A program made the position numbers and the translations under genes. A model generated the notes under the pieces. The model had not been told where the DNA came from and made no database searches. It saw only the letters and a program-made list of their open reading frames with translations. From the NCBI GenBank assembly GCA_041687755.1, contig JBDNJM010000132.1, positions 1-22,851 on the forward strand: a DNA stretch of 22,851 nt, in the 5' to 3' direction. Positions 6,582-14,404 of this stretch are shown here, piece after piece (positions within the stretch are counted from its first letter, which is position 1; each line of letters begins with the position of its first letter). Source of the stretch: JBDNJM01 sp041687755. GTDB lineage: Bacteria; Planctomycetota; UBA1135; GCA-002686595.

Positions 6582-9010
6582 TTCTGCAGGGCCTCGTAGT
6601 AGACGTGGCGCGCACTGGTGCGCATCACGAACACGGTGAGCGCCAGTACGATCAGCAGCAGAATCCAGGCCATCGCGGAGGCGTAGCCCATCTCGTAGAA
6701 CTCGAAGGCCTGGTTGTAGAGGTACAGCACGTAGAAGCGCGTCAGGTCGCCGGGCTCGCCGCCGGTCATGACGAAGGCCTGGGTGAACACCTGGAACGAG
6801 CCGATGATCGCCATGATCAGGTTGAACAGGATCACGGGGCCGAGCATCGGGAGCGTGACGCAGCGGAAGCGAGCCAGGGGGCCCGCGCCATCGATTTCGG
6901 CCGCCTCGTAGAGCTCTTCCGGGATGCCCTGCAGGCCGGCCAGGTAGATCAGCATCGAGCCGCCGACGAGCCAGAGGCTCATCAGCGCAAACGCCGGCGC
7001 GCCCCAGATCGCGGCGTCGCGGCCGAACCACTCCGGGGGCGTCCACCCGAGGGGGGCGAGCAGGGGCTCGAGGATGTTGTTCAGGAGGCCGGCATCGGCG
7101 TCAAAAACCCACTTCCAGAGGATGGCGATGCCGACGCCGGCGAGCACGCTGGGCAGGTACCAGGCGGCGCGGAAAAACGGGATGCCGCGCACCTTTTGGT
7201 TCATCAGGATCGCCGCGAGCAGCGCGAGGACCTGGGCGCCGGGCACCGCGAGCAGCGCGTAGTACGCGGTGACGCGCAGGGAGACGCGGAAGCGGTCGTC
7301 GTGGGCGAGCAGCTGCTCGTAGTTGGCGAGGCCTACGAACTCGGCCTGCTCGAGCCCGGCGACGCCCTTCCAGCGGGCGAACGAGAGCACGAGGGACAGG
7401 CCGATCGGCATGGCCATGAACAGCGCGAAGCCGAGCACCCAGGGGCTGACGAGCGCAAAACCGGCGCGCTCCTCTTCGCGGGCCGCTTGGGAGGCGGGGG
7501 GGCGGAACCAAAGGCGCGCGAACAGGATCAGGCTGAGCAGCAGCAGCGCGCCGCCGATGCCCTGGGCCACGCGCCAGTTGAGGGCCGGGAAGTCCGCGCG
7601 CGCGAAGGGCGAGGCGCCGCTCTGAGCCCAGGCCTGATCGAAGTTGTCGAGCGCGCCGGCAACGCTCACGTCGCCGGTCTTGAGCGCCTGGTCGAGCCGG
7701 CTGCCGAGCAGGTCCTCGAAGCGCGGGTCGGCCGGCCAGCGCACGACCTCGGCCACCTCGGCGCCCGCGAGGTAGCCCGCGTCGTTGGCGGGCGGCAGGT
7801 CGGCGTCGAAAAACGCGCCGCCCGTGCTGAGGGATCGCTGGGCCGGGATGGCGAGGCCCAGCTCCGACTGCGCGCCCTGGGTCTCGGGCCCGCACAGGAA
7901 GCGCACGAGGCTCCAGGCGTCGTCCTTGGCTTCGCTCGCGCTCGAAATGCCCCAGGCGACCGACAGGGCCACGTTGCTGGGCGTCGCGGTCGCGGTCGTG
8001 CCGCGCGGCAACGGCACGAAGTCCCAGGTGAAGCCGCCGTCCGGGGGAGACGGGATCAGGCGGTACGTCGGCACCATCCAGCGGCCAAAGGGCCCGGCCA
8101 TGCCGAGGTCGCCCTCCATGAACACGGACGGGTTGCCGACCTGGTTGCTGCTGCCGGAGGTGAGCGTGCCGGACTCTTCGTGGCGCCAGCCGTAGAAGCG
8201 CTCGAGCGCGCTGCGCACCGCGGGATCGTCGAGCCGCAGGTCGTCGAACCCGTCGCCGATCAGGTCGAGCCCCTCCGTCATCAGGTAGGCGCGCACGGCG
8301 TAGGGCCAGGTCACGAACTCGGCGCCGGTCTTGCCCTCGAGTGCGCCAACCGCGCGGGCGATTCGCTCGAAGTCGTCCCAGGTCCAGTCGTCGGGGGGGA
8401 GCGTCTCGCCGGCGCGGGCCAGCAGTTCGACGTTGACGTAGAACCCGACGCTCGTGAAGTCCTTGGGGATGCCGTAGAGCGGCCCGTCGCCGACGCGTTC
8501 GCCGTCGAAGCGGAACGAGTCCACGACGCTGCCGTAGTAGTCGTCGAGGCGCACCGTGTTCGCGTCGGTCGCGGAGGCCTCGGCCGCGACATAGGCGTCG
8601 AGGTCCTCGAGCAGCCCGAGGCTGGCGAAGGCGGCGACCCGTTCGTAGCCGACGTAGAACACGTCGGGCGGCTCGCCGGCCGCCATCATCGTCTGCAGCT
8701 TCGTGTAGAAGCTGGGCGCGTCGCCCGGATTGATGCGGCGCACGGCCACTTCCGGGTTGGCGGCCTCGAAGCGCGCCAGGGTGTCCTCGACGATCGCGTC
8801 CTCTTCCGGGCCCGCGTCTCCCGACCAGTGCATCACGACCAGCTCGCGGCGCCCGTCGCCGGCGGTCAGGCGGCCGAGCTCGCGGCGGCCGACGTGGAAG
8901 AACGACCACAACACCAAGAGCGCCGCCGCGCCGCCCAGGAGGGAGCGCGCCACGAGGGCCAGCCAGGCGCCGAAGCTGCGGTGCGATTCGCTGTCGGAGC
9001 CGGAGTCCAT
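6578..9010 (-). CDS. Fused extracellular solute-binding protein / MalF-like ABC permease
   Basis: This 810-residue protein joins two normally separate transporter parts. Residues 1-45 hold a cytoplasmic N-tail and a transmembrane helix (about 18-40). Residues 55-475 are a family-1 sugar-binding domain: LVVMHWSGD, ARFEAANPEVAV, DAPSFYTKLQTMMAAG, PPDVFYV, PLYGIPKDF and WTWDDFERIARA are all in the expected order. A second helix (481-503) returns to the cytoplasm. Residues 518-800 are a six-helix MalF-type permease with the EAA loop at 702-721 (YEAAEIDGAGPL then CVTLP). The topology is self-consistent, with the binding domain outside and the EAA loop inside. ATG 9010 is preferred to an in-frame GTG at 9115 because the extension would overlap the divergent amylase. 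The gene overlaps the next permease by 4 nt. The fusion would fix one binding domain per transporter. The substrate is inferred to be maltodextrin. Confidence 0.93.
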   Translation of the reverse strand: MDSGSDSESHRSFGAWLALVARSLLGGAAALLVLWSFFHVGRRELGRLTAGDGRRELVVMHWSGDAGPEEDAIVEDTLARFEAANPEVAVRRINPGDAPSFYTKLQTMMAAGEPPDVFYVGYERVAAFASLGLLEDLDAYVAAEASATDANTVRLDDYYGSVVDSFRFDGERVGDGPLYGIPKDFTSVGFYVNVELLARAGETLPPDDWTWDDFERIARAVGALEGKTGAEFVTWPYAVRAYLMTEGLDLIGDGFDDLRLDDPAVRSALERFYGWRHEESGTLTSGSSNQVGNPSVFMEGDLGMAGPFGRWMVPTYRLIPSPPDGGFTWDFVPLPRGTTATATPSNVALSVAWGISSASEAKDDAWSLVRFLCGPETQGAQSELGLAIPAQRSLSTGGAFFDADLPPANDAGYLAGAEVAEVVRWPADPRFEDLLGSRLDQALKTGDVSVAGALDNFDQAWAQSGASPFARADFPALNWRVAQGIGGALLLLSLILFARLWFRPPASQAAREEERAGFALVSPWVLGFALFMAMPIGLSLVLSFARWKGVAGLEQAEFVGLANYEQLLAHDDRFRVSLRVTAYYALLAVPGAQVLALLAAILMNQKVRGIPFFRAAWYLPSVLAGVGIAILWKWVFDADAGLLNNILEPLLAPLGWTPPEWFGRDAAIWGAPAFALMSLWLVGGSMLIYLAGLQGIPEELYEAAEIDGAGPLARFRCVTLPMLGPVILFNLIMAIIGSFQVFTQAFVMTGGEPGDLTRFYVLYLYNQAFEFYEMGYASAMAWILLLIVLALTVFVMRTSARHVYYEALQK

Positions 9011-9049
9011 CGCGGCATAGTATAGAGGCGCCCCCACCCAACTTTCGCC
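9011..9049. promoter_or_regulatory. 39-bp divergent spacer between transporter operon and amylase
   Basis: Only 39 bp separate the two divergent start codons. On the minus strand TATACT (9024 to 9019) matches a -10 box and lies 8 nt before ATG 9010, which would place the transcript start at or next to the start codon, giving a leaderless or nearly leaderless mRNA. On the plus strand TATAGA (9021-9026) overlaps it. No good -35 hexamer is visible for either, and neither gene has a Shine-Dalgarno. Shared regulation of enzyme and transporter is likely, but no operator repeat is evident. Confidence 0.35.
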
Positions 9050-11470
9050 ATGCACTTCGCCCTCCGCGCGCCGCTCTGCGGCCTGCTCGCGCTGACGATC
9101 TCGATGCCTATTCACGCGCAGGAGCCCGATTTTGCCTGGCCGCCGGCCTTTCCGGCGGCCGAGGTGGACGCGGCCGCCGAGCGCCAGGCCGTTCTGCCGC
9201 CTTCGGTCACGGCCGAACGGACGGCGGGGGGCAACTGGGACGTGCGCCTGCGCTATAGGGATCGGGGCGGTGCGGCTGAGGTGCTGCTGGTCGGTTCCTT
9301 CAACGGCTGGTCAGCGGCGGCCGAGCCCATGGCCAAGCGCTCCGACGGGCCTTTTGAGGCGCGCCTGGAGCTCGAGCCGGGGCTGCACTCCTACAAGTTC
9401 GTCGTCGACGGGCGCTGGATCGCGGACCCCGAGAACGAGGTCACCGAGGACGACGGTTTTGGCGCGTCCAACTCGGTGCTGGCGCTGGGCGCCGCCGCGA
9501 ACCTGGATGCTGCGGCGGCCAGCGTGAGCGACGGGAGCATCGAGGCGGCGGCCCTCGAGCACCGGCCCGACTCGACCCTGTATCTGCAGCACTTGACCGG
9601 CGGCGAGGTGCAGCTGCGCTATCGGACACTCGCCGGTGATGCAGAGACCGTCGAGCTGGCCCTGTCGGACGGCCGGCGCCTGTCGCTGGAGCGCATCCTG
9701 GAGGCCCAGCCCTTTGACTGGTGGCAGGTGCGCGTGGAGGCCCCTCCGGCAGAGCGCAGCCGCGCGCTGCTGTACACGTTCGTCGTCGCGGACGCGGAGC
9801 TGACCGTGCGCCACTGCAGAGAATTCGAGCTGCCGCCGGACCTGGGCCTCGCGATGCGCACGCCCGACTGGGCGAAGCACGCGGTCTGGTACCAGATCAT
9901 GCTCGACCGCTTCCGGAACGGGAACCCGAACAACGATCCGCCGAACGCCATTCCGTGGGACGACGACTGGTACGCGCGCCAGTCCTTTGAGCGCGGCCCG
10001 CGCTACCGCTACGTGTTCGAACGCCTGTTCGGCGGGGACCTCGAGGGTCTGCGCCAGGCCTTGCCGTACCTGAAAGACCTCGGCGTCAACGCCCTCTACC
10101 TGAACCCCGTGTTTCAGGCCTCGACGCACCACAAGTACAACGCGACCAACTTCCTGCACGTCGACGAGCGCTTCGGCCCACAGGCGGACTACGCAGCGGC
10201 CGAGGCCGTGGAGGACCTGCGCGATCCGGAGACCTGGACCTGGACCTCGGCGGACCTGTTGTTCCGCGACGTGCTGAAGGAGGCCAAGGCCCTGGGCTTC
10301 CGGGTGGTCCTCGACGGCGTCTGGAACCACGTCGGGGAGGCGCATCCGGCCTTCCGCGACGTGCGCGAGCGCGGGGCGGCTTCGCCCTATAAGGACTGGT
10401 TCCAGGTGAGCTCTTACGACCCCTTCGAGTACGAGGGCTGGGCCGGCTTCGGCGAGCTGCCGGTGTTCAAGAAGAACGCGCAGGGGGTCTTCTTCGATGA
10501 GACCGCCAAACGCCACATCTTCGAGGTCACGCGGCGCTGGATGGACCCCGATGGGGACGGCGACCCCGCAGACGGCATCGACGGCTGGCGGCTCGACGTG
10601 CCGATGGAGCTGGGCATGCCGTTCTGGTTCGAGTGGTGCGAGTTCGTGCGCTCTATCAATCCGGAGGCCTACATCAGCGGGGAGGTCTGGGACCGCGCGG
10701 AGAGCTGGCTCGATGGCCGCTCGTTCGACGCCGTGATGAACTACCCGTTCGCGGAAGTCGCGATGGACTGGATCGGGCACCGCGAGCTGAAGATCTCGGC
10801 CGCGGAGGCCGAGCGCCGGCTTGCCGAGCTGCGCCTGGCGTACCCGGCCGAGGCGACGGGCGTGCTGCAGAACCTGCTTGCCAGCCACGACACGGACCGC
10901 TTCGTGTCGATGCTGCTCAATCCTGATCGGCTGTATGACCGCGAGAACCGCGAGCAGGACAACACCGGATACGACGCCTCGAAGCCCGGGCCAGAACTCT
11001 ACGCGCGCCTACGGCTCGCCGCGCTGCTGCAGATGACGTACGTCGGCGCTCCGATGATCTACTACGGCGACGAGGTCGGCATGTGGGGGTCTGACGATCC
11101 GAACAACCGCAAGCCGATGTGGTGGTCGGATGGCCTGGAGAACGGCGAAGACGGTGCGGCGATCGACGACGCGCACCTCGCCTTCTACCGCGAGGCCGTG
11201 GCGCTGCGGCACGCGCACCCCGCGTTGCGCACCGGGTCGATTCGGACCGTGCTGGTCGACGATGCGCAAGACGTGTGGATCTTCCTGCGCGAGGACGACG
11301 CCGAGCAGGTCCTGGTAGCCCTGTGCGCGGGCGATGAGCCGGCGAGCGTGGCCTGGCCGGAGGAGCTCGGGGAGGGCTGGACGGTCGCGCTCGGGGCAGC
11401 CGACGCCGTGCGTGCGGGGCAGCTCCTCGTTCCGGCCGTGAGCGGGGCCGTGCTGGTCCGAGGCCGGTGA
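9050..11470 (+). CDS. Exported GH13 alpha-amylase / neopullulanase-like enzyme
   Basis: This 806-residue protein hydrolyses alpha-glucans. A signal peptide covers 1-23 (cleavage after IHA). Residues about 62-147 are a CBM48/AMPK-type glycogen-binding domain (VLLVGSFNGW at 78-87, HSYKFVVDG at 113-121). Residues about 177-262 resemble the CBM34 N-domain of neopullulanases and cyclomaltodextrinases. The GH13 barrel starts near 275 (WYQIMLDRF). Its conserved regions are intact: DGVWNH at 422-427, GWRLDVP with nucleophile D516, GEVW with acid/base E545, and SHDTDRF with D614. HHKYNATNFLHVDERFG near 360 fits the neopullulanase/cyclomaltodextrinase branch. A beta-sandwich C domain ends the protein. 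The gene diverges from a sugar transporter, so malto-oligosaccharide generation for import is the likely job. Pullulan, starch, glycogen or cyclodextrin preference cannot be settled by reading. There is no clear Shine-Dalgarno. Confidence 0.93.
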   Translation: MHFALRAPLCGLLALTISMPIHAQEPDFAWPPAFPAAEVDAAAERQAVLPPSVTAERTAGGNWDVRLRYRDRGGAAEVLLVGSFNGWSAAAEPMAKRSDGPFEARLELEPGLHSYKFVVDGRWIADPENEVTEDDGFGASNSVLALGAAANLDAAAASVSDGSIEAAALEHRPDSTLYLQHLTGGEVQLRYRTLAGDAETVELALSDGRRLSLERILEAQPFDWWQVRVEAPPAERSRALLYTFVVADAELTVRHCREFELPPDLGLAMRTPDWAKHAVWYQIMLDRFRNGNPNNDPPNAIPWDDDWYARQSFERGPRYRYVFERLFGGDLEGLRQALPYLKDLGVNALYLNPVFQASTHHKYNATNFLHVDERFGPQADYAAAEAVEDLRDPETWTWTSADLLFRDVLKEAKALGFRVVLDGVWNHVGEAHPAFRDVRERGAASPYKDWFQVSSYDPFEYEGWAGFGELPVFKKNAQGVFFDETAKRHIFEVTRRWMDPDGDGDPADGIDGWRLDVPMELGMPFWFEWCEFVRSINPEAYISGEVWDRAESWLDGRSFDAVMNYPFAEVAMDWIGHRELKISAAEAERRLAELRLAYPAEATGVLQNLLASHDTDRFVSMLLNPDRLYDRENREQDNTGYDASKPGPELYARLRLAALLQMTYVGAPMIYYGDEVGMWGSDDPNNRKPMWWSDGLENGEDGAAIDDAHLAFYREAVALRHAHPALRTGSIRTVLVDDAQDVWIFLREDDAEQVLVALCAGDEPASVAWPEELGEGWTVALGAADAVRAGQLLVPAVSGAVLVRGR

Positions 11471-11598
11471 GACAGACCGTTGGCTACCATGGCGCCCGAG
11501 TGGGAATTCGCCCGGCATTGCCGAGCAGCAGGGCCGCGTGCCCGACGCAGCTGCCGTGCGGAGCGGCCCGCCAGGACTCTTTACCAAGCGCATTCCAA

Positions 11599-12177
11599 AT
11601 GGCTCTCAGATCACTCTCGCGGTTGCTCCTCGTGGGCACGCTCCTCTCGCTGGTGGCCTGCAACAGTCCTAGGGTGCGCACCGACTTTGATCCCGGCTTC
11701 GACTTCGGCGCGATTCAGCGCTTCGAGTGGCTCCTGGGCGGAGGTTCCGACAGGGCGGTGGCGCCTGAAGTCTCAGCGCTCGATCTCCAGCGCTTCGAGA
11801 GCGCCGTTCAGAAGCTCGTCGTCGCACGCGGCTACGAGCCCCAGCCGCCCGGCGATGTGGTGCTGCGAGCGGGCCTGGCGAGCGAGGAGGAGTACCGTTC
11901 CTTCGTGAACAACTACGGCGGTTTCGGGTACGGATACGGCTACGGGCCCGGCTACCTGGGCTCCGCGCGCTTCGGGTTCGGGCCGGCCGTCATGGTGTCC
12001 CGGCGCACCAGGGCGATCTTTTACCTCGACGTCCTGGAGCCCGAAGCGGAGCGGCTCGTGTGGCGCGGGTCGGCGACGGTCCCGGTCAGCTGGTTCGATC
12101 AAGCGGATCCTGCGGAGCGTCAGCGTCGCATCGACGAGCTGGCCGCGGAATTGCTGGAGAACTTCCCGCCGCGTTGA
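11599..12177 (+). CDS. DUF4136 family lipoprotein
   Basis: This 192-residue protein starts with a lipoprotein signal (MALRSLSRLLLVGTLLSLVA) and a lipobox LVAC with the lipidated Cys at 21. The body has the DUF4136 pattern: a strand ending in the early motif TDFDPGFDFGAIQRFEW, a central region with a Gly/Tyr-rich loop (GYGYGYGPGY, about 108-117), and a late segment with RAIFYLDVL, LVWRGSA and a final amphipathic helix. The function of the family is unknown; members are exported or outer-membrane anchored. The frame is open for 44 more codons upstream, but those residues lack any pattern and precede the signal peptide, so ATG 11599 is chosen. The gene follows the amylase by 128 nt, a stretch in which I see no clear promoter. 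Its stop is 8 nt from a long palindrome. Confidence 0.87.
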   Translation: MALRSLSRLLLVGTLLSLVACNSPRVRTDFDPGFDFGAIQRFEWLLGGGSDRAVAPEVSALDLQRFESAVQKLVVARGYEPQPPGDVVLRAGLASEEEYRSFVNNYGGFGYGYGYGPGYLGSARFGFGPAVMVSRRTRAIFYLDVLEPEAERLVWRGSATVPVSWFDQADPAERQRRIDELAAELLENFPPR

Positions 12178-12185
12178 ACGCGCCA

Positions 12186-12314
12186 TCCGGGCGGGGGGAA
12201 AGATACGGTGCCAGGCACGTTTTCACCGGCATCGGCAACCTCAGCCGCAAACCGGCTGAGGTTGCCGATGCCGGTGAAAACGTGCCTGGCACCGTATCTT
12301 TCCCCCCGCCCGGA
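12186..12314. repeat. Perfect 62-nt-arm palindrome, GGTGYCAGRCAC family, copy 1
   Basis: Arms 12186-12247 and 12253-12314 are perfectly complementary over 62 nt around the 5-nt loop CAAAC. The shared core GGTGCCAGGCAC occupies arm positions 22-33. It fills the space between convergent genes: 8 nt after the DUF4136 stop and 3 nt before the end of the aminopeptidase gene. The RNA hairpin would form on either strand, so it could act as a bidirectional terminator or mRNA 3' stabiliser, although no clean T-run follows. It belongs to the same subfamily as the element at 22774. Confidence 0.95.
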
Positions 12315-12317
12315 CGC

Positions 12318-13604
12318 TCAAGAGCGGGCCAGCTCGATCAGGCGCCCCAGGACCCGCTCGCCGTCCGCGCGCAGGCCGTTGTGCTCGTACTCGTTGGTGG
12401 TCCAGGTGTGGCAGCCGCGGATCTTCTTGGCGGTCGCCAGGCTGAGTTCGCGGTCGACGAACAGATCGTCGGCGTACACGGCGGCGGCGCACGAGACCTC
12501 GTTGCGCGCGAGCGCCGCGGGGTCGTAGAGCGCGGGCCAGTTCGAGCGGCTGGCCAGGCTGTCCGCAACGGCGGCGAAAGGCACGAGTGCGTCGTACTCG
12601 ACAAACGTCCAGGGGAAGACCATTTCGCCGAGCAGGAGCAGCTCCCCGGCCGCGTCGGAGAATTCGGGGCGGGCCTGGAGCGCACGGAACGCCGCCCACT
12701 CGAGCCGCGGGCCCTCGCCGTAGCAGGTCTCGTGGATCGCGGCGTAGAGCGGATTGGTGTCGAACCCGTTGAGGTTCTCGATCCCGCGTAGGAAGGCCGT
12801 GGTGAGCGAACCCTTGGGCGTGAACGCGCGCTCGAGCAGCCAGTGGATCACGGCGGGGCCATCGGACATACCGAGCTTGATGCCGATGCTCTGCAGGCGG
12901 CGCACGGTCAGCGGGTCGCCGCAGGGCAGCTGGACCTCTGCTGTGCGGCAGAAGTCCGCGATCCGGTTCAGGATCTCGCTGTCGTCGGGGAAGCGCTCGA
13001 ACAAGGCCGCGTTCTTCGTCGCCAGGGTCTTGAACGTCGCGGTGTACACGGCGTCGGCGCCGGCGCCCATCGGCGGCAGACCGCCGGTGATGTAGGCCGC
13101 GTCGAGGTGCTCGGGCGCGAAGGACAGGTAGGTGGCGACGCAAAAGCCGCCGAAGCTCTGCCCGAGCACCGACCAGTTCGCTTCGGGTTCCAACAGGGCA
13201 AGGCGGATCGCCTCCGCATCGCGCACGATGTTGTCCGCGCGGTACAGCGCGAGGCGCTCGGCTTGGGCCCCGGGCGAGCCGAAGCCAGCGAGGATCTCTG
13301 CGTCGACGGCCGAACTGCGCCCCGTACCGCGCTGGTCGAGCAGCAGGACGCGGTGGCCCTCAAGGGCCCTCTTGATCCAGCCTGCGTGCTCCATTGGGCG
13401 CGTGGCTTCGAACCCCGGGCCGCCCTGGAAGAACACCAGGAACGGCAGGTCCTCTCCGCCGCGGCGGCTGACCTCACGCGCGAACAGCGCCAGCTGCTCA
13501 CCGTCGGGGCCGGAGTGATCGAGCGGGACCTGGAAGTGGTGGTCGGTGAGCTGCAGGCCGCCCAGCCGGTAGCTGGACCCGCGCCGGTGGGGCGTGGCGC
13601 TCAT
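12318..13604 (-). CDS. Prolyl aminopeptidase / S33 alpha/beta hydrolase
   Basis: This 428-residue cytoplasmic-type protein (no signal peptide) has the S33 landmarks. The oxyanion motif is QGGPGF at 60-65 (family HGGPG), DQRGTGRS is at 90-97, the nucleophile elbow is GQSFGG at 148-153 with S150, and the C-terminal catalytic His is most likely H408 in EYEHNGL. Its length and C-terminus fit the longer, about 425-residue prolyl aminopeptidase class such as that of Aeromonas sobria rather than the short 310-residue form. The enzyme would release N-terminal proline from peptides; a different hydrolase specificity is possible. ATG 13604 overlaps the upstream stop by 4 nt (ATGA), which decides this start over an upstream in-frame one and makes it the last gene of the oxidoreductase operon. 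Confidence 0.9.
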   Translation of the reverse strand: MSATPHRRGSSYRLGGLQLTDHHFQVPLDHSGPDGEQLALFAREVSRRGGEDLPFLVFFQGGPGFEATRPMEHAGWIKRALEGHRVLLLDQRGTGRSSAVDAEILAGFGSPGAQAERLALYRADNIVRDAEAIRLALLEPEANWSVLGQSFGGFCVATYLSFAPEHLDAAYITGGLPPMGAGADAVYTATFKTLATKNAALFERFPDDSEILNRIADFCRTAEVQLPCGDPLTVRRLQSIGIKLGMSDGPAVIHWLLERAFTPKGSLTTAFLRGIENLNGFDTNPLYAAIHETCYGEGPRLEWAAFRALQARPEFSDAAGELLLLGEMVFPWTFVEYDALVPFAAVADSLASRSNWPALYDPAALARNEVSCAAAVYADDLFVDRELSLATAKKIRGCHTWTTNEYEHNGLRADGERVLGRLIELARS

Positions 13605-14404
13605 GCGTCGGAGCGCCGGCCGCCGGGCAACCACAGGTCGGCGAAGACCAGCAGCATCGCGATCCCGCAGCCAACGGTGTAGAGCGCGCCGCCGGCGAGG
13701 ATGCCGTAGACGAACATCGCGTCGCCGCGCGCGAGCAGCCAACCGCCGACGTCGGCGAGCAGGCCGATGCCGCCGAGGAACATGGGCAGCCCGCGCAGGA
13801 AGCTGCCGAAGCGCGTCATCGTCGCGAGGAGCCCGAGCAGGATCACGACCACGCCCATCGACAGCGCGTGGGTGTGCATGGATGTGACCAGCAGCTTGAA
13901 CGGGACGGGCGTGACGACCTTGTCCGACAGCAGCGGTTTCAGGTCCTCCCAGTACTCCAGGCCGACGCCGCCGCCGGTCGCGGTGGTGTCGTCGCCGAAG
14001 TGGCAGTCGCCGCAGGAGACGGCCAGGATTTCGACCGGCGCCATATCGCCCAGGTCGATCGAGTCGAAGTCGTCGGCGAGGCGGTCGCCGGCAAGCCAGG
14101 AGTCGAGCGCCGCGGCCTCGGCCTCGGACAGCTCGAACTTCGGGTGCCCGGAGATCTTGTCGGCCAGCACCGCCTTCAGTGGGCTGGGGATGTCGATGCC
14201 GTGGTAGTGCCCGACGACGTCGTCGATCGAGAGCCCGCCGGCGTCGCCGTCGTTCTTGGCGTGGCTGTTCTCGATGTGGCTGATCGAGGCCCAGAAGCCG
14301 AGCCCCACGACGACCAGCGCGGCCGTGAGCCCGAGCTTGGCGAGCAGGGGGAGGTGCGCCAGGCGGATCTCGGGGGCGTTGTTCAAAGGCTTGGCTGTAC
14401 TCAC
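13601..14404 (-). CDS. Membrane protein with periplasmic CxxCH heme-type site
   Basis: This 267-residue protein has an N-terminal transmembrane helix (about 20-40), a periplasmic domain with one c-type heme motif CGDCH at 131-135, and three further helices at about 171-195, 201-222 and 229-256. His177 and His179 (MHTHALSM) sit at the start of the second helix, and a following GLLADVGGWLL stretch contains an Asp within the membrane. The architecture suggests a membrane-bound redox component. I associate the last three helices with a family of uncharacterised planctomycete/verrucomicrobial membrane proteins, from memory. The start is GTG 14404, overlapping the upstream stop (GTGA). The neighbours are Tat-exported oxidoreductases and an ApbE flavin transferase, so electron transfer across the periplasm is plausible but unproven. 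The axial sixth heme ligand is not identifiable by eye. Confidence 0.8.
   Translation of the reverse strand: MSTAKPLNNAPEIRLAHLPLLAKLGLTAALVVVGLGFWASISHIENSHAKNDGDAGGLSIDDVVGHYHGIDIPSPLKAVLADKISGHPKFELSEAEAAALDSWLAGDRLADDFDSIDLGDMAPVEILAVSCGDCHFGDDTTATGGGVGLEYWEDLKPLLSDKVVTPVPFKLLVTSMHTHALSMGVVVILLGLLATMTRFGSFLRGLPMFLGGIGLLADVGGWLLARGDAMFVYGILAGGALYTVGCGIAMLLVFADLWLPGGRRSDA

Noticed and set aside
6605..9025. An 806-codon open frame on the plus strand opposite the binding-protein/permease fusion
   Set aside because: It is antisense to a gene with clear family motifs, its translation is low-complexity His/Arg/Gly/Val-rich, and such frames are expected opposite high-GC codons.
9010..9115. N-terminal extension of the binding-protein/permease fusion to GTG 9115
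   Set aside because: It would overlap the signal-peptide region of the divergent amylase, is rich in Arg/Glu, and precedes the anchor helix without adding recognisable sequence.
12186..12314. Interpretation of the palindromes as a CRISPR array or an att site
   Set aside because: There are no regularly spaced short repeats with variable spacers, no cas, integrase or transposase gene is in the window, and the copies are dispersed one per locus.
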